Positions 24,044 to 30,351 of a stretch of DNA of 35,254 nucleotides are shown piece by piece. Within the stretch, counting starts at the first letter, position 1. Each line of letters begins with the position of its first letter. This stretch comes from a virus: positions 1 through 35,254 of IMG/VR virus record IMGVR_UViG_3300020205_001679. One strand, given 5' to 3'. The notes beneath the pieces were generated by a model that worked only from the letters and a program-made list of their open reading frames with translations, ran no database searches and was not told where the DNA came from. Both the position numbers and the translations under genes were made by a program.

Positions 24044-24240
24044 TTGATGTCGAAGATGTCGAATAGTTCTCGTTGAGTTTTGGTAAACAGAGTATCCTCA
24101 GGGGGATAATCATAGAGTTCCAACTCAAACTCTTTGTAGAAATACATGATGTCCCGAAGAGCAGTAAGTTGCTTCTCGGTCAAGATTTCTTCAATAGTCA
24201 GCACAGTGTCAAGCATAGTTTCAGTAGTCAGTTCCATCAT
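24040..24240 (-). CDS. Hypothetical protein, 66 aa
   Basis: Start at 24240 (MMELTTETMLDTVLTIEEIL), overlapping the preceding gene by 20 bp; further upstream in-frame residues lie inside that gene. Acidic helical protein ending RELFDIFDIK. No family recognised. Confidence 0.7.
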   Translation of the reverse strand: MMELTTETMLDTVLTIEEILTEKQLTALRDIMYFYKEFELELYDYPPEDTLFTKTQRELFDIFDIK

Positions 24241-24388
24241 TTTCACACTTTTGAATCCAGTAAGCATAAGCAGGAAAGTTCATTGGATGATCTTGTCCTC
24301 TCTTATACCAATCAAATGCATTATTCACTCGATTCTCAGGCACCAACAGATAGGGAATGTTGTGTGGAATGTGTGGAACGTAAGTCAT
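24221..24388 (-). CDS. Small hypothetical protein, 55 aa
   Basis: Start at 24388 (MTYVPHIPHNIPYLLVPENR) because GAGGAAG lies a good distance upstream; an ATG at 24406 would coincide with the predicted transcription start. Pro/Tyr-rich, with NNAFDWYKRGQDHPM. First of four genes behind cassette F. Confidence 0.7.
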   Translation of the reverse strand: MTYVPHIPHNIPYLLVPENRVNNAFDWYKRGQDHPMNFPAYAYWIQKCENDGTDY

Positions 24389-24412
24389 CGGGTCTTCCTC
24401 AACCATAGAACT

Positions 24413-24418
24413 ACTATA
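24413..24418 (-). promoter_or_regulatory. Extended -10 promoter, cassette F
   Basis: Minus strand TGGTATAGT; predicted start ~24406, leaving a leader of under 20 nt. No room for the leader hairpin found in A, B, C and E. Confidence 0.55.
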
Positions 24419-24447
24419 CCACAATCAGGGCACTGTGCTCTTTTAGT

Positions 24448-24469
24448 GTGCCACTAGCACAAGTGGCAC
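24448..24469 (-). terminator. Hairpin GTGCCACT / AGTGGCAC, cassette F
   Basis: Perfect 8-bp stem, 6-nt loop, beginning at the last base of the helicase stop codon. Followed by CACTAAAAGAGCAC, as in C and E. Confidence 0.6.
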
Positions 24470-25704
24470 TAGGCAGCAAGAACTTCACCTTTCACAAAGA
24501 TAGTGTCGATCACATTTTGAAGTTGACGTGCAATCTTATCACCATAGTTGTTATTCACAGGAATAGTGATCGTACCAAAGGGTTTCTTATAGAAAGCAAA
24601 CTCACCTGGTTTCATTTTACCAGATGCGATTGCTTGCCTGTCATCTTTATGGACGCGAATAATACGTCCAACAGTCTGTGCCATTTCAATCAGAGGAAGA
24701 TTGCGAAGCATAATGCAATGCGTCAGACCGTGAATACTAATACCCTCACTCATAATTGAATAGTGAAACACAATGAACTTTTTGTCTGGATCAGAACCAA
24801 ACTCATTCATCGTATCAAAGAATACCTCACGCGATACTTTCTTCTTATCAATGTATGCACCGTGCTTAGATGTGATATGCATGATAGTATAACCCATCTC
24901 ATTGAGTTGTTGCAGCAAATCACTTTCAGTGAACATAGACCAAATTACTTTGGTACTCGGTGCAGCAACAAGAACTTTAGGTGCATCACAATCAGAAATA
25001 CCAGATAGGATACCTACAATGTTCTCTGCATCCACAAAAGGTGCATTTTCCTTTGTGCGAATAGTTTGTGCTTCATAAGGCACAACCCGAGGAGGAATAA
25101 TACTACCTGCCTCAATGAGTTCTGTTGCAGGAATACTGATGATATTGCTACCATACACAGAAGTATTATTCATCGACTCTTCGCTGTTATTGAACTTCGG
25201 AGTTGCAGTGAAGAAATAAGCATTATCTGCAACTTCAGAAGTATGTGCGATACCTACAAAGTTAGAAGGTTTCACACAATGATGCGCTTCATCAAAGAAT
25301 ACAACATCAATGTTAATATCTGCATCATTCACCCGATGAATTGAGTTGTATGTGGTGAAGATAATGTGATGCTTTCCACTTCCGATTGCTGTGTCATTGT
25401 ATTCTGCAATGACAGATGGACGTGTAGAGGATTGATGATGAGTTTCTCCACTATGACAATGCATATAAGCAACATTCTGGTCTTTGAGATATTCTTCAAA
25501 CTCCGAACAGAGTTGATTTGCAAGCAGAATACGAGGTGCAACAACAACAAACGTCATCGGTTCTAGTGCATTAAGAATCCTCTGACGTGTATCTTCCATC
25601 ATTACAATAGTTTTACCTGCACCAGTAGGAAGATAACAAGTTCCCTTGATTGCTTTCTTCAGAGCATCAAGAGTACGTTGCTGGTAAGGGTAAAGTTGCA
25701 TCAT
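24469..25704 (-). CDS. SF2 DNA/RNA helicase (UvsW/SSL2-like), 411 aa
   Basis: Superfamily 2 motifs in order: Q-like LYPYQQRTLDAL (~4-15), Walker A LPTGAGKT (~26-33), motif Ia VVAPRILL, motif II DEAHH (~136), motif III FTATP, and motif VI MAQTVGRIIRVHK with VGR...R near 350. The order and size fit UvsW-type repair/fork-remodelling helicases and the helicase part of type III restriction subunits. No nuclease motif is seen, so phage recombination/replication is likelier. Alone between cassettes P and F. Confidence 0.82.
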   Translation of the reverse strand: MMQLYPYQQRTLDALKKAIKGTCYLPTGAGKTIVMMEDTRQRILNALEPMTFVVVAPRILLANQLCSEFEEYLKDQNVAYMHCHSGETHHQSSTRPSVIAEYNDTAIGSGKHHIIFTTYNSIHRVNDADINIDVVFFDEAHHCVKPSNFVGIAHTSEVADNAYFFTATPKFNNSEESMNNTSVYGSNIISIPATELIEAGSIIPPRVVPYEAQTIRTKENAPFVDAENIVGILSGISDCDAPKVLVAAPSTKVIWSMFTESDLLQQLNEMGYTIMHITSKHGAYIDKKKVSREVFFDTMNEFGSDPDKKFIVFHYSIMSEGISIHGLTHCIMLRNLPLIEMAQTVGRIIRVHKDDRQAIASGKMKPGEFAFYKKPFGTITIPVNNNYGDKIARQLQNVIDTIFVKGEVLAA

Positions 25705-25724
25705 CAATCAATTTGTATTCATAC

Positions 25725-25730
25725 AGTATA
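25725..25730 (-). promoter_or_regulatory. Extended -10 promoter of the helicase, cassette P
   Basis: Minus strand TGCTATACT. The TG abuts or lies inside the 3' arm of a 12-bp hairpin (25730-25761), so RNA polymerase binding and the hairpin DNA share bases. No -35. Confidence 0.6.
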
Positions 25731-25761
25731 GCATCTCTCCCTTGGGTTTGGGAGAGATGCT
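25730..25761 (-). terminator. Hairpin AGCATCTCTCCC / GGGAGAGATGCT
   Basis: Perfect 12-bp stem with an 8-nt loop; the longest GC-containing hairpin in the early region. It starts 21 nt after the 101-aa gene and overlaps the -10 region of the helicase promoter. No T-run follows. Confidence 0.65.
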
Positions 25762-25783
25762 GGACGGTTCTACAAGTGGCACT
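25761..25783 (-). other. Chimeric dyad element (cassette P)
   Basis: Plus strand TGGACGGTT (left) then ACAAGTGGCACT (right). The left arm matches the hairpin at 31423-31444 and the right arm matches the GTGCCAC hairpins, so the arms no longer pair. It differs at one base of 23 from the element at 26321. Confidence 0.6.
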
Positions 25784-26088
25784 CAGAATACGATAGGGTC
25801 TAGAGTAGGTTCTTTGAATACCTTAGAAGTCTCTACACTATTCCTATCAACCTCGACAAAGGTATTATACTTACTTTCTTCTACCTTGTCAACTACCTCA
25901 TCAAAGATAATCAGGTTAATACAAGCATCCTTTGCTTCTTTAAGAGTTTTTGTAACGTGTTGAGGAGTATCTACAACATCAGCAACAATCCATTTGGTAG
26001 CATTTGCTTTACGGATGAATCCAACGGTGTTAGAATCCTTCTGAATCTCGTAGATACCAGCAGACAGACGGGAGAAGTTGATAGTCAT
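25783..26088 (-). CDS. Hypothetical protein, 101 aa
   Basis: Start at 26088 (MTINFSRLSAGIYEIQKDSN). Beta-rich N-terminus (TVGFIRKANATKWIVADVVD), then a helix (TLKEAKDACINLIIFDEV): resembles a small single-strand-style fold but no family recognised. It follows the 53-aa gene by 2 nt. Confidence 0.75.
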   Translation of the reverse strand: MTINFSRLSAGIYEIQKDSNTVGFIRKANATKWIVADVVDTPQHVTKTLKEAKDACINLIIFDEVVDKVEESKYNTFVEVDRNSVETSKVFKEPTLDPIVF

Positions 26089-26090
26089 AA

Positions 26091-26252
26091 TCAATAAACA
26101 GGTTTGGATGTAATTTCTTTCCACTCACGGGGAAAGATTTCATTAGCAATCTTATCGTTTAGTTTGACACAGTTGAGAGGTTTGATGTTGCTTTTGCGTT
26201 GAAAGTTCTCAACAGTTCCATCCTTAAACTCAATATGAATGTCGTAGAGCAT
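26091..26252 (-). CDS. Small hypothetical protein, 53 aa
   Basis: MLYDIHIEFKDGTVENFQRK, then basic residues and FPREWKEITSKPVY. Likely a short beta-hairpin/helix protein. First gene behind promoter H, whose start lies ~25 nt upstream. Unknown function. Confidence 0.7.
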   Translation of the reverse strand: MLYDIHIEFKDGTVENFQRKSNIKPLNCVKLNDKIANEIFPREWKEITSKPVY

Positions 26253-26272
26253 AATCAAACAGCATCTTTTTT

Positions 26273-26290
26273 GATTACTCCGTAATCATA
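26273..26290 (-). promoter_or_regulatory. Promoter H: extended -10 overlapped by a GATTACnnnGTAATC dyad
   Basis: Minus strand TGCTATGAT (box 26290-26285) running into ATTACGGAGTAATC. The dyad 26273-26287 has perfect 6-bp arms around 3 nt. The same arrangement occurs at promoter D. The -10 also contains the stop codon of the GIY-YIG gene. Confidence 0.65.
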
Positions 26291-26993
26291 GCACGGCAGG
26301 GGTTGGTTTGGGGGATGTTATGGACGGTCCTACAAGTGGCACTTGGGGCACATTTTCTTTCTTGATTGCTATAATATCTTTATATTTTTTAGTTTCACCT
26401 TTCAATAATCTTTTTATGCTTGAATAGTTATATTTTCCATTATTTCTACACCATTTTCTTATTCCAAAAATAGTAATTTGATTACCATCAGCAAAAGTTA
26501 TTATAAATGAAATTTTCATTGCTGTTATTTGCGAATTACTCATTTTTGTTCTCGTTTCTTCATTCACAATACATCTATTTTTTGCTGCTGCACTCATTTT
26601 CTCTCGTGATTCTTCACTCATAACTTTTCCTCTATGAGCATCTCCTATTTTTTTCTTTGTTTCCTCTTTATGAATTCTACCTTTACCTACCTCACTTAAT
26701 TTTTTTCTAGTATTTTTATTAGTAATATATCCACCTTTTCCTTCTCCACCATCAGTTTTATTTCTTAAAATACCAGTTCCTAAATCTTTTCTACCAAACA
26801 CAGCAATCATATAGATTTCGTGCTTAAATGCTTCTTCTTCGGTTATATTTTGTTTTAAGAGAATAATCCTTGATTTGACTTTTGGTGGATTAACTTCCCC
26901 TTTATATTTTCTGTATGCCCTATCACCTTTACCTTTTCCGATGTAATAAGGTGTTCCATCTTCACGCAAATATGCGTAAGTGTAGTATTCCAT
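26286..26993 (-). CDS. GIY-YIG homing endonuclease with NUMOD-type repeats, 235 aa
   Basis: Start at 26993 (MEYYTYAYLREDGTPYYIGK). GIY-YIG core: YTYAY...YYIGKGKGDR...R (residues ~3-25), with the catalytic Glu region KHEIYMIAVFGRKD. Residues ~95-165 hold three DNA-binding repeats (RKKLSEVGKGR, KKKIGDAHRGK, REKMSAAAKNR), typical of Seg/F-TflI-type free-standing homing nucleases. Own late promoter. The C-terminus (VPQVPLVGPSITSPKPTP) is read from the intergenic dyad/promoter cassette and ends in the next -10 box, so the native 3' end seems lost. Confidence 0.85.
   Translation of the reverse strand: MEYYTYAYLREDGTPYYIGKGKGDRAYRKYKGEVNPPKVKSRIILLKQNITEEEAFKHEIYMIAVFGRKDLGTGILRNKTDGGEGKGGYITNKNTRKKLSEVGKGRIHKEETKKKIGDAHRGKVMSEESREKMSAAAKNRCIVNEETRTKMSNSQITAMKISFIITFADGNQITIFGIRKWCRNNGKYNYSSIKRLLKGETKKYKDIIAIKKENVPQVPLVGPSITSPKPTPAVL
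26321..26343 (-). other. Chimeric dyad element (cassette H)
   Basis: Plus strand TGGACGGTCC then TACAAGTGGCACT: the left arm is of the GGACG type and the right arm of the GTGGCAC type. Centred ~54 bp upstream of promoter H's start, as in the intact dyads. Lies inside the GIY-YIG reading frame. Confidence 0.6.
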
Positions 26994-27016
26994 CTGCTTT
27001 TTGTTTGTGGTAATAC

Positions 27017-27024
27017 TATTTATA
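27017..27024 (-). promoter_or_regulatory. T4-type late promoter of the GIY-YIG gene
   Basis: Exact TATAAATA on the minus strand, 24 bp before the ATG at 26993. Confidence 0.7.
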
Positions 27025-27048
27025 CAAGAAAAGGAGCATTTCTGCTCC
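27024..27048 (-). terminator. Rho-independent terminator
   Basis: Minus strand GGAGCA / TGCTCC with a GAAA loop, then TTTTCTTG. It separates the 77-aa gene from the GIY-YIG gene. Confidence 0.65.
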
Positions 27049-27087
27049 CACTCTTTGCTCTTGAATAACCACAAACAAAAGCACTAT

Positions 27088-27095
27088 TATTTATA
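27088..27095 (-). promoter_or_regulatory. Second late-promoter match
   Basis: Exact TATAAATA on the minus strand, just after the 77-aa gene, but followed by the terminator 27024-27048 rather than a gene. May be a remnant of a lost small gene. Confidence 0.4.
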
Positions 27096-27097
27096 AA

Positions 27098-27331
27098 TTA
27101 TGGCAAAATACAAAAAGACCCACAAAACTTTTTAACCCATTGAAGAGTATCAAAGTATCCTCTAGGATTTGACATTACCATACTTGCATCCTTGCGAGGA
27201 TTGTAAGCAACAGCAACATACTTATAGCAATCAGGAGATTCCTCAATCTCTTCAATCCACATCTGATTTACATTACAATCGTGCCAATCCCAACGAGAGG
27301 TAGTGTAATGGAACACCTCAGAAACAATCAT
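27098..27331 (-). CDS. Hypothetical protein, 77 aa
   Basis: Start at 27331 (MIVSEVFHYTTSRWDWHDCN), with AAAGGAGA 6 nt upstream, one of the best ribosome-binding sites here; upstream in-frame codons cross the promoter and hairpin. Aromatic-rich, with CYKYVAVAYNPRKDASMVMS and FCGSFCILP. Single gene behind cassette I. No family recognised. Confidence 0.75.
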   Translation of the reverse strand: MIVSEVFHYTTSRWDWHDCNVNQMWIEEIEESPDCYKYVAVAYNPRKDASMVMSNPRGYFDTLQWVKKFCGSFCILP

Positions 27332-27357
27332 CAGGTCTCCTTTGCTTGTGTCCCTGT

Positions 27358-27363
27358 ATTGTA
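27358..27363 (-). promoter_or_regulatory. -10 promoter, cassette I
   Basis: Minus strand CTGATGCCCTACAAT, sharing CTGATGCCCTA with cassette J. No -35; dyad centred ~53 bp upstream. Confidence 0.55.
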
Positions 27364-27390
27364 GGGCATCAGAGGGCGCTGTGGGGGTCT

Positions 27391-27418
27391 GTAGGGACAC
27401 TTGGGAAAGTGTCCCTAC
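27391..27418 (-). terminator. Hairpin GTAGGGACACTT / AAGTGTCCCTAC, cassette I
   Basis: Perfect 12-bp stem with a 4-nt loop, 1 nt after the methyltransferase stop. The strongest stem of the set; no T-run. Confidence 0.7.
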
Positions 27419-27419
27419 C

Positions 27420-28379
27420 CTATCCAATAAAAGAGAGAATATCTGTTGTTTCTTGCGTTGCCTCAGTTACTAATTGAATTGCTTGTGGGTTTATATCACA
27501 GGTAATACAGTTTCTTCCTAGAAGTTGTGATGCGATTGCTGTTGTACCAGAACCAGCAAATGGATCTAATACCCATCCATTCTCAGGGCAAGAAGACTTA
27601 ATAATCCTCTCTAGTAGTTTGAGTGGTTTTTGTGTAGGGTATTTACGCTTGTTTGATTCACTGCGAGAGATGAAATAAACATCATCCCATAGATTTTGAA
27701 CGGGAACACCTTTATTATCTTCCAAATAGATTTTCTTATAAATTGTATTCTTTCCAAAGTGTAGAAGATTATTATTATCCATTTCTACAAGCATATCTTC
27801 ACTCACTCTCCAACCATACTCTGGGTTATAACCCTTGAATTCATACTTTCTTCCAGGGCGACTCTTTTCTCCTGTAGTTTTAGCAAGAGCATAGAATCCT
27901 TTTTCATCTTTATTTTTGAAACTATTCTTCTCATACTTTGAATCAAGGTTTGTATATTCAACTTCAAAGTATGGATTTCCTTTTCTAAGCACCATAATTG
28001 AATCTACTATATTACCCCATCCATTCTTAATGTTATTTTTTGGACCGCTTCGTTTCCAAGAGATATTGGTATAAAAAGAATTACGAACTTCCTCTTTTAC
28101 TTTAGATAAGACAAGTGCATTGCCGATAAAGTTATTGTGAAGATATATCCATCCATTCTTATTGAGAATAGACCATCCTTTATTAATAATATCTGCATAC
28201 CAATCAATATAATCATCAAAGGATTCCCAATTATCTGAAAATCCTTTTTCTTCACCATCTTGCTCTAGCATCTTAAAATCCCTCTGCAATCCAAATGGAG
28301 GGTCCATATAAATGAGATCAAATGTTTGATCAATTTTGGTCATCTTCTCTGCAGACTGCTGTAAAATTTGAATAGTCAT
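27420..28379 (-). CDS. Beta-class N6-adenine DNA methyltransferase, 319 aa
   Basis: Motif IV DPPF at ~26-29 (FDLIYMDPPFGL) precedes motif I DPFAGSGTT (~275-283) and motif II-like CDINP, the beta-class order. SENGW/TQKPLKLLERII (motif X region) and the variable middle (~120-240) would be the target-recognition part. It transfers a methyl group from SAM to adenine, less likely N4-cytosine. The gene overlaps the putative nuclease gene by 50 bp, the layout of a type II restriction-modification pair. A solitary protective methyltransferase is the alternative. Confidence 0.85.
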   Translation of the reverse strand: MTIQILQQSAEKMTKIDQTFDLIYMDPPFGLQRDFKMLEQDGEEKGFSDNWESFDDYIDWYADIINKGWSILNKNGWIYLHNNFIGNALVLSKVKEEVRNSFYTNISWKRSGPKNNIKNGWGNIVDSIMVLRKGNPYFEVEYTNLDSKYEKNSFKNKDEKGFYALAKTTGEKSRPGRKYEFKGYNPEYGWRVSEDMLVEMDNNNLLHFGKNTIYKKIYLEDNKGVPVQNLWDDVYFISRSESNKRKYPTQKPLKLLERIIKSSCPENGWVLDPFAGSGTTAIASQLLGRNCITCDINPQAIQLVTEATQETTDILSFIG

Positions 28380-29115
28380 AGTTCTTTGCTTTGGTTGATG
28401 TAAGTAGTTGTTTAACTTTATCTTGCTGAAGTTTGATTACGACCTGAGAGTTCTTGTTTGCTTTACTTAGACCAAGAAAGGCGTTGATACCATTGTTACT
28501 CGTAACACGAATACGCAGACCACAATCATAAAGATTTATGCCATCAGAAAATAGTACTTTACGGGATGATTTCCCTTTTCCTCGAAGAATCACAGTAAAT
28601 CCTTGATTGATGTAATCAACAGCAGGATGCTGTTCTACGCCAAACACATACAGGGTATTAGTTTTAGTGTCGGTAATTACGACATCAAAATCACTATTTG
28701 CCTCAATCAAACCACGACGTAGAATGGTGATAATTTGATCACTACTCAGAATATCCAAAGACAATTCACATAGTTGATTGAAATTATCCCTTACTTTTAG
28801 AATAAACTCATCATCTTTAATGAGGTCTTTGGATATAGAACGCATTTCTTTCATAGTAGAAAGAAATTTATCAAAAGTGTTACCTAATACATCATTATAC
28901 TTGCTGGTGTTAAACCAGTCAAATGACCCGTTTGTGATACCCTCTTTGCGCTTGATACTAATTTTCTTATCACCAGCAACAGCATCTGCCTTTTGAGTGG
29001 TTCCGCCACGCTTTTTAACAGTGGAAGAATAGATTTTCAACTCATTAAGAATAGAAATAGTCTGGTTCTCATTTTTGACTCCACCATGATGAACCGAACC
29101 GTCTGTCTTAAACAT
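28330..29115 (-). CDS. Putative restriction endonuclease-like protein, 261 aa
   Basis: N-terminus HHGGVKNENQTISILNELK, then TTQKADAVAGDKKISIKRKE (~38-57). This fits a PD-(D/E)XK core: a helix with Glu, an Asp, 8-9 residues, then S-I-K in place of E-x-K, a variant known in several type II enzymes. The middle is helical and the C-terminal half beta-rich (VITDTKTNTLYVFGVEQ; SRKVLFSDGINLYDCGLRIR), possibly DNA-recognising. Overlaps the methyltransferase by 50 bp and sits just upstream of it. The nuclease call rests on motif and context only; a target-specificity or accessory protein is possible. Confidence 0.55.
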   Translation of the reverse strand: MFKTDGSVHHGGVKNENQTISILNELKIYSSTVKKRGGTTQKADAVAGDKKISIKRKEGITNGSFDWFNTSKYNDVLGNTFDKFLSTMKEMRSISKDLIKDDEFILKVRDNFNQLCELSLDILSSDQIITILRRGLIEANSDFDVVITDTKTNTLYVFGVEQHPAVDYINQGFTVILRGKGKSSRKVLFSDGINLYDCGLRIRVTSNNGINAFLGLSKANKNSQVVIKLQQDKVKQLLTSTKAKNYDYSNFTAVCREDDQN

Positions 29116-29152
29116 TGAATTTGTTTTGTGCTTGTTTATTGTAAAAAGTTAA

Positions 29153-29184
29153 AAAGAGGGAAACTAGAAGAAGCGTCCCTCTTT
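29153..29184 (-). terminator. Rho-independent terminator overlapping the 77-aa stop
   Basis: Minus strand AAAGAGGGA / TCCCTCTTT, 9-bp perfect stem, 13-nt loop, then TTAACTTTTT. The stop codon of the 77-aa gene lies inside the loop. Separates the restriction-modification pair from the upstream genes, so the pair probably has its own promoter (a TACAAT box at 29143-29138 is the only candidate). Confidence 0.65.
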
Positions 29185-29397
29185 ATTATTGGTAGTTTTT
29201 AGATAGATACTATCCATAATGCAAAGCGAGAGTTCATAAAGAAGATCCCCCTCCACTTCTCCCATGTGATTTTTGATGCTTGTTGGAATAACCTCTTGCA
29301 GAAGTTCAATTACTCGCGGATCTGAAAGAACATCCTCTACCACTTCAGATGTAAGAGTATCTGCAAGTTTGCGGACAGTTGAAACGGAAAGAGTCAT
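29164..29397 (-). CDS. Hypothetical protein, 77 aa
   Basis: MTLSVSTVRKLADTLTSEVV, then EDVLSDPRVIELLQEVIPTS: all-helical, acidic, ending with a basic tail (KTTNNKEGRFF). ATGA overlap with the 41-aa gene. No family recognised. Confidence 0.75.
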   Translation of the reverse strand: MTLSVSTVRKLADTLTSEVVEDVLSDPRVIELLQEVIPTSIKNHMGEVEGDLLYELSLCIMDSIYLKTTNNKEGRFF

Positions 29398-29519
29398 TTT
29401 ACGTTCAATTTAAGTTTGAGTGCTTGCAATGCTTGTTTCCTTGCTTTGAGTTTCCCCTTGCAAGTTCCTTTTGTAGTCTTATCCTTTCCTGAATTGTGTT
29501 GCCAATTTGGAGTAGTCAT
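29394..29519 (-). CDS. Small basic protein, 41 aa
   Basis: MTTPNWQHNSGKDKTTKGTC then a Lys-rich helix (KGKLKARKQALQALKLKLNV). Highly basic, so probably nucleic-acid or membrane associated (inference). First gene behind cassette J; stop overlaps the next ATG. Confidence 0.7.
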   Translation of the reverse strand: MTTPNWQHNSGKDKTTKGTCKGKLKARKQALQALKLKLNVK

Positions 29520-29541
29520 TGCCTTGATGTCTCATAGGACT

Positions 29542-29547
29542 ATGATA
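29542..29547 (-). promoter_or_regulatory. -10 promoter, cassette J
   Basis: Minus strand CTGATGCCCTATCAT; no -35. The TGA just upstream is also the stop codon of the 47-aa gene. Dyad centred ~53 bp upstream of the predicted start. Confidence 0.55.
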
Positions 29548-29552
29548 GGGCA

Positions 29553-29696
29553 TCAGAGGGGTCTGTGGGCGTCTATAGGGACACTAGAAGAAGTGTCCCT
29601 TGCATCATCCTCTTGCTGCTGTTTTAGTAGTGCTTCATTTGCTGCTTCTCTTTCAGCAGCAATCTCACGCATCTCATCTAATGTTAAGTCTTTCAT
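29553..29696 (-). CDS. Small protein whose C-terminus reads through hairpin J, 47 aa
   Basis: MKDLTLDEMREIAAEREAAN, EALLKQQQEDD form a helix; the last ~15 residues (ARDTSSSVPIDAHRPL) are encoded by the hairpin/promoter cassette and end in CTGATGCCC. The native stop appears to have been replaced by the cassette, or the cassette evolved inside the gene. Confidence 0.62.
   Translation of the reverse strand: MKDLTLDEMREIAAEREAANEALLKQQQEDDARDTSSSVPIDAHRPL
29577..29600 (-). terminator. Hairpin AGGGACACT / AGTGTCCCT, cassette J
   Basis: Perfect 9-bp stem, 6-nt loop, same family as cassette I (GGGACACT). It lies within the 3' end of the 47-aa gene. No T-run. Confidence 0.55.
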
Positions 29697-29704
29697 TGAT
29701 TTGA

Positions 29705-29956
29705 TTAGTAGACACTAGTATCTATTAAAATCCAATCCAAATCAAGTCTGTCAAGGTATTGAATCAATTCATACTCATTATCAGGGAGCATTTCTTCTTC
29801 ATCTAACTCAAATGATGCTTCACATAAACCAGGTCCAAACTCTGGTGGATCATAAAGAGTTTGATCGTGTGCCAAGATAGAATCTTCAACAATCGCAGTT
29901 ACAGTAACTATTCCAAACTCATCACAATCAACTTTTTCGATTTGTTGGATAGTCAT
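29705..29956 (-). CDS. Acidic hypothetical protein, 83 aa
   Basis: MTIQQIEKVDCDEFGIVTVT, then AIVEDSILAHD and ASFELDEEEMLPDNEYELIQ. Beta-sheet then helix; strongly acidic. Followed 8 bp later by the 47-aa gene. No family; an early host-takeover role would be guesswork. Confidence 0.75.
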   Translation of the reverse strand: MTIQQIEKVDCDEFGIVTVTAIVEDSILAHDQTLYDPPEFGPGLCEASFELDEEEMLPDNEYELIQYLDRLDLDWILIDTSVY

Positions 29957-29987
29957 TTTAGAAATTATTAAATGGACTATGGAGAAT

Positions 29988-30009
29988 AGCGGTTCTGCCC
30001 CGCTTTTTT
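29988..30009 (+). terminator. Plus-strand terminator-like hairpin
   Basis: AGCGG / CCGCT, 7-nt loop, then TTTTTT on the plus strand. No plus-strand gene is nearby, so it may stop antisense transcription or be fortuitous. Confidence 0.35.
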
Positions 30010-30055
30010 ATCTGTGCAAGAGATAGATTTTACTAATTAAACTAATTCCCCAGAA

Positions 30056-30081
30056 TAGAGACCAAACTATGTTGGTCTCTA
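30056..30081 (-). terminator. Hairpin TAGAGACCAA / TTGGTCTCTA
   Basis: Perfect 10-bp stem with a 6-nt loop, 4 nt after the 47-aa gene. Only TTCT follows, so termination is plausible but not canonical. Confidence 0.55.
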
Positions 30082-30085
30082 AGTA

Positions 30086-30229
30086 TCAAACACTCAAAGA
30101 GTAATCAAGTTCCTCATTTTTGACTTCATAATCGCCAATGAGTTCAACGTAATCTTCAAGATCAATGCCAAGATAATTCATTGCGAAATCTTCATAGTCA
30201 TTGATTGGATTTTGATTGCTAATAAACAT
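30086..30229 (-). CDS. Acidic small protein, 47 aa
   Basis: MFISNQNPINDYEDFAMNYL, then GIDLEDYVELIGDYEVKNEE. It has the best ribosome-binding site in the window (AAGGAGG, 6 nt before ATG), implying high expression. Single-gene operon between cassette L and hairpin 30056-30081. Function unknown. Confidence 0.75.
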   Translation of the reverse strand: MFISNQNPINDYEDFAMNYLGIDLEDYVELIGDYEVKNEELDYSLSV

Positions 30230-30255
30230 TGAAACCTCCTTGACTTGATGAATGA

Positions 30256-30274
30256 ATCATAACACGATTATCGT
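30256..30274 (-). promoter_or_regulatory. Promoter L with an upstream ACGATnATCGT dyad
   Basis: Minus strand TGTTATGAT (box 30261-30256). The palindrome ACGATAATCGT (30274-30264) lies just upstream of the -10, an operator-like position specific to this copy. Confidence 0.55.
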
Positions 30275-30290
30275 ACCCCGTAAAGGTTAT

Positions 30291-30314
30291 TGTGCCACTA
30301 AAAGAAGTGGCACA
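30291..30314 (-). terminator. Hairpin TGTGCCACT / AGTGGCACA, cassette L
   Basis: Perfect 9-bp stem with a 6-nt loop, ~38 nt after the 59-aa gene. Centred ~53 bp upstream of the predicted start. Confidence 0.6.
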
Positions 30315-30324
30315 GTAGTATTAG

Positions 30325-30347
30325 TTATACACTCAACGTGTGTATAA
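30325..30347 (-). terminator. Second hairpin TTATACAC / GTGTATAA
   Basis: Perfect 8-bp AT-rich stem, 7-nt loop, 4 nt after the 59-aa gene and just before hairpin L. It may be the true 3' end of the operon. Confidence 0.45.
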
Positions 30348-30351
30348 TTGA

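Larger units (their letters stand above)
26999..27080. repeat. 13-bp inverted repeat flanking a terminator and late promoter
   Basis: TTTTGTTTGTGGT (26999-27011) and its perfect complement ACCACAAACAAAA (27068-27080) bracket the terminator and late promoter ahead of the GIY-YIG gene. Suggestive of an insertion boundary or of folding in the RNA. Confidence 0.6.

Noticed and set aside
24469-25704. Helicase as the restriction subunit of a type III system with the nearby methyltransferase
   Set aside because: No nuclease domain, separate promoter and several genes in between; UvsW-like repair helicase is the simpler reading.
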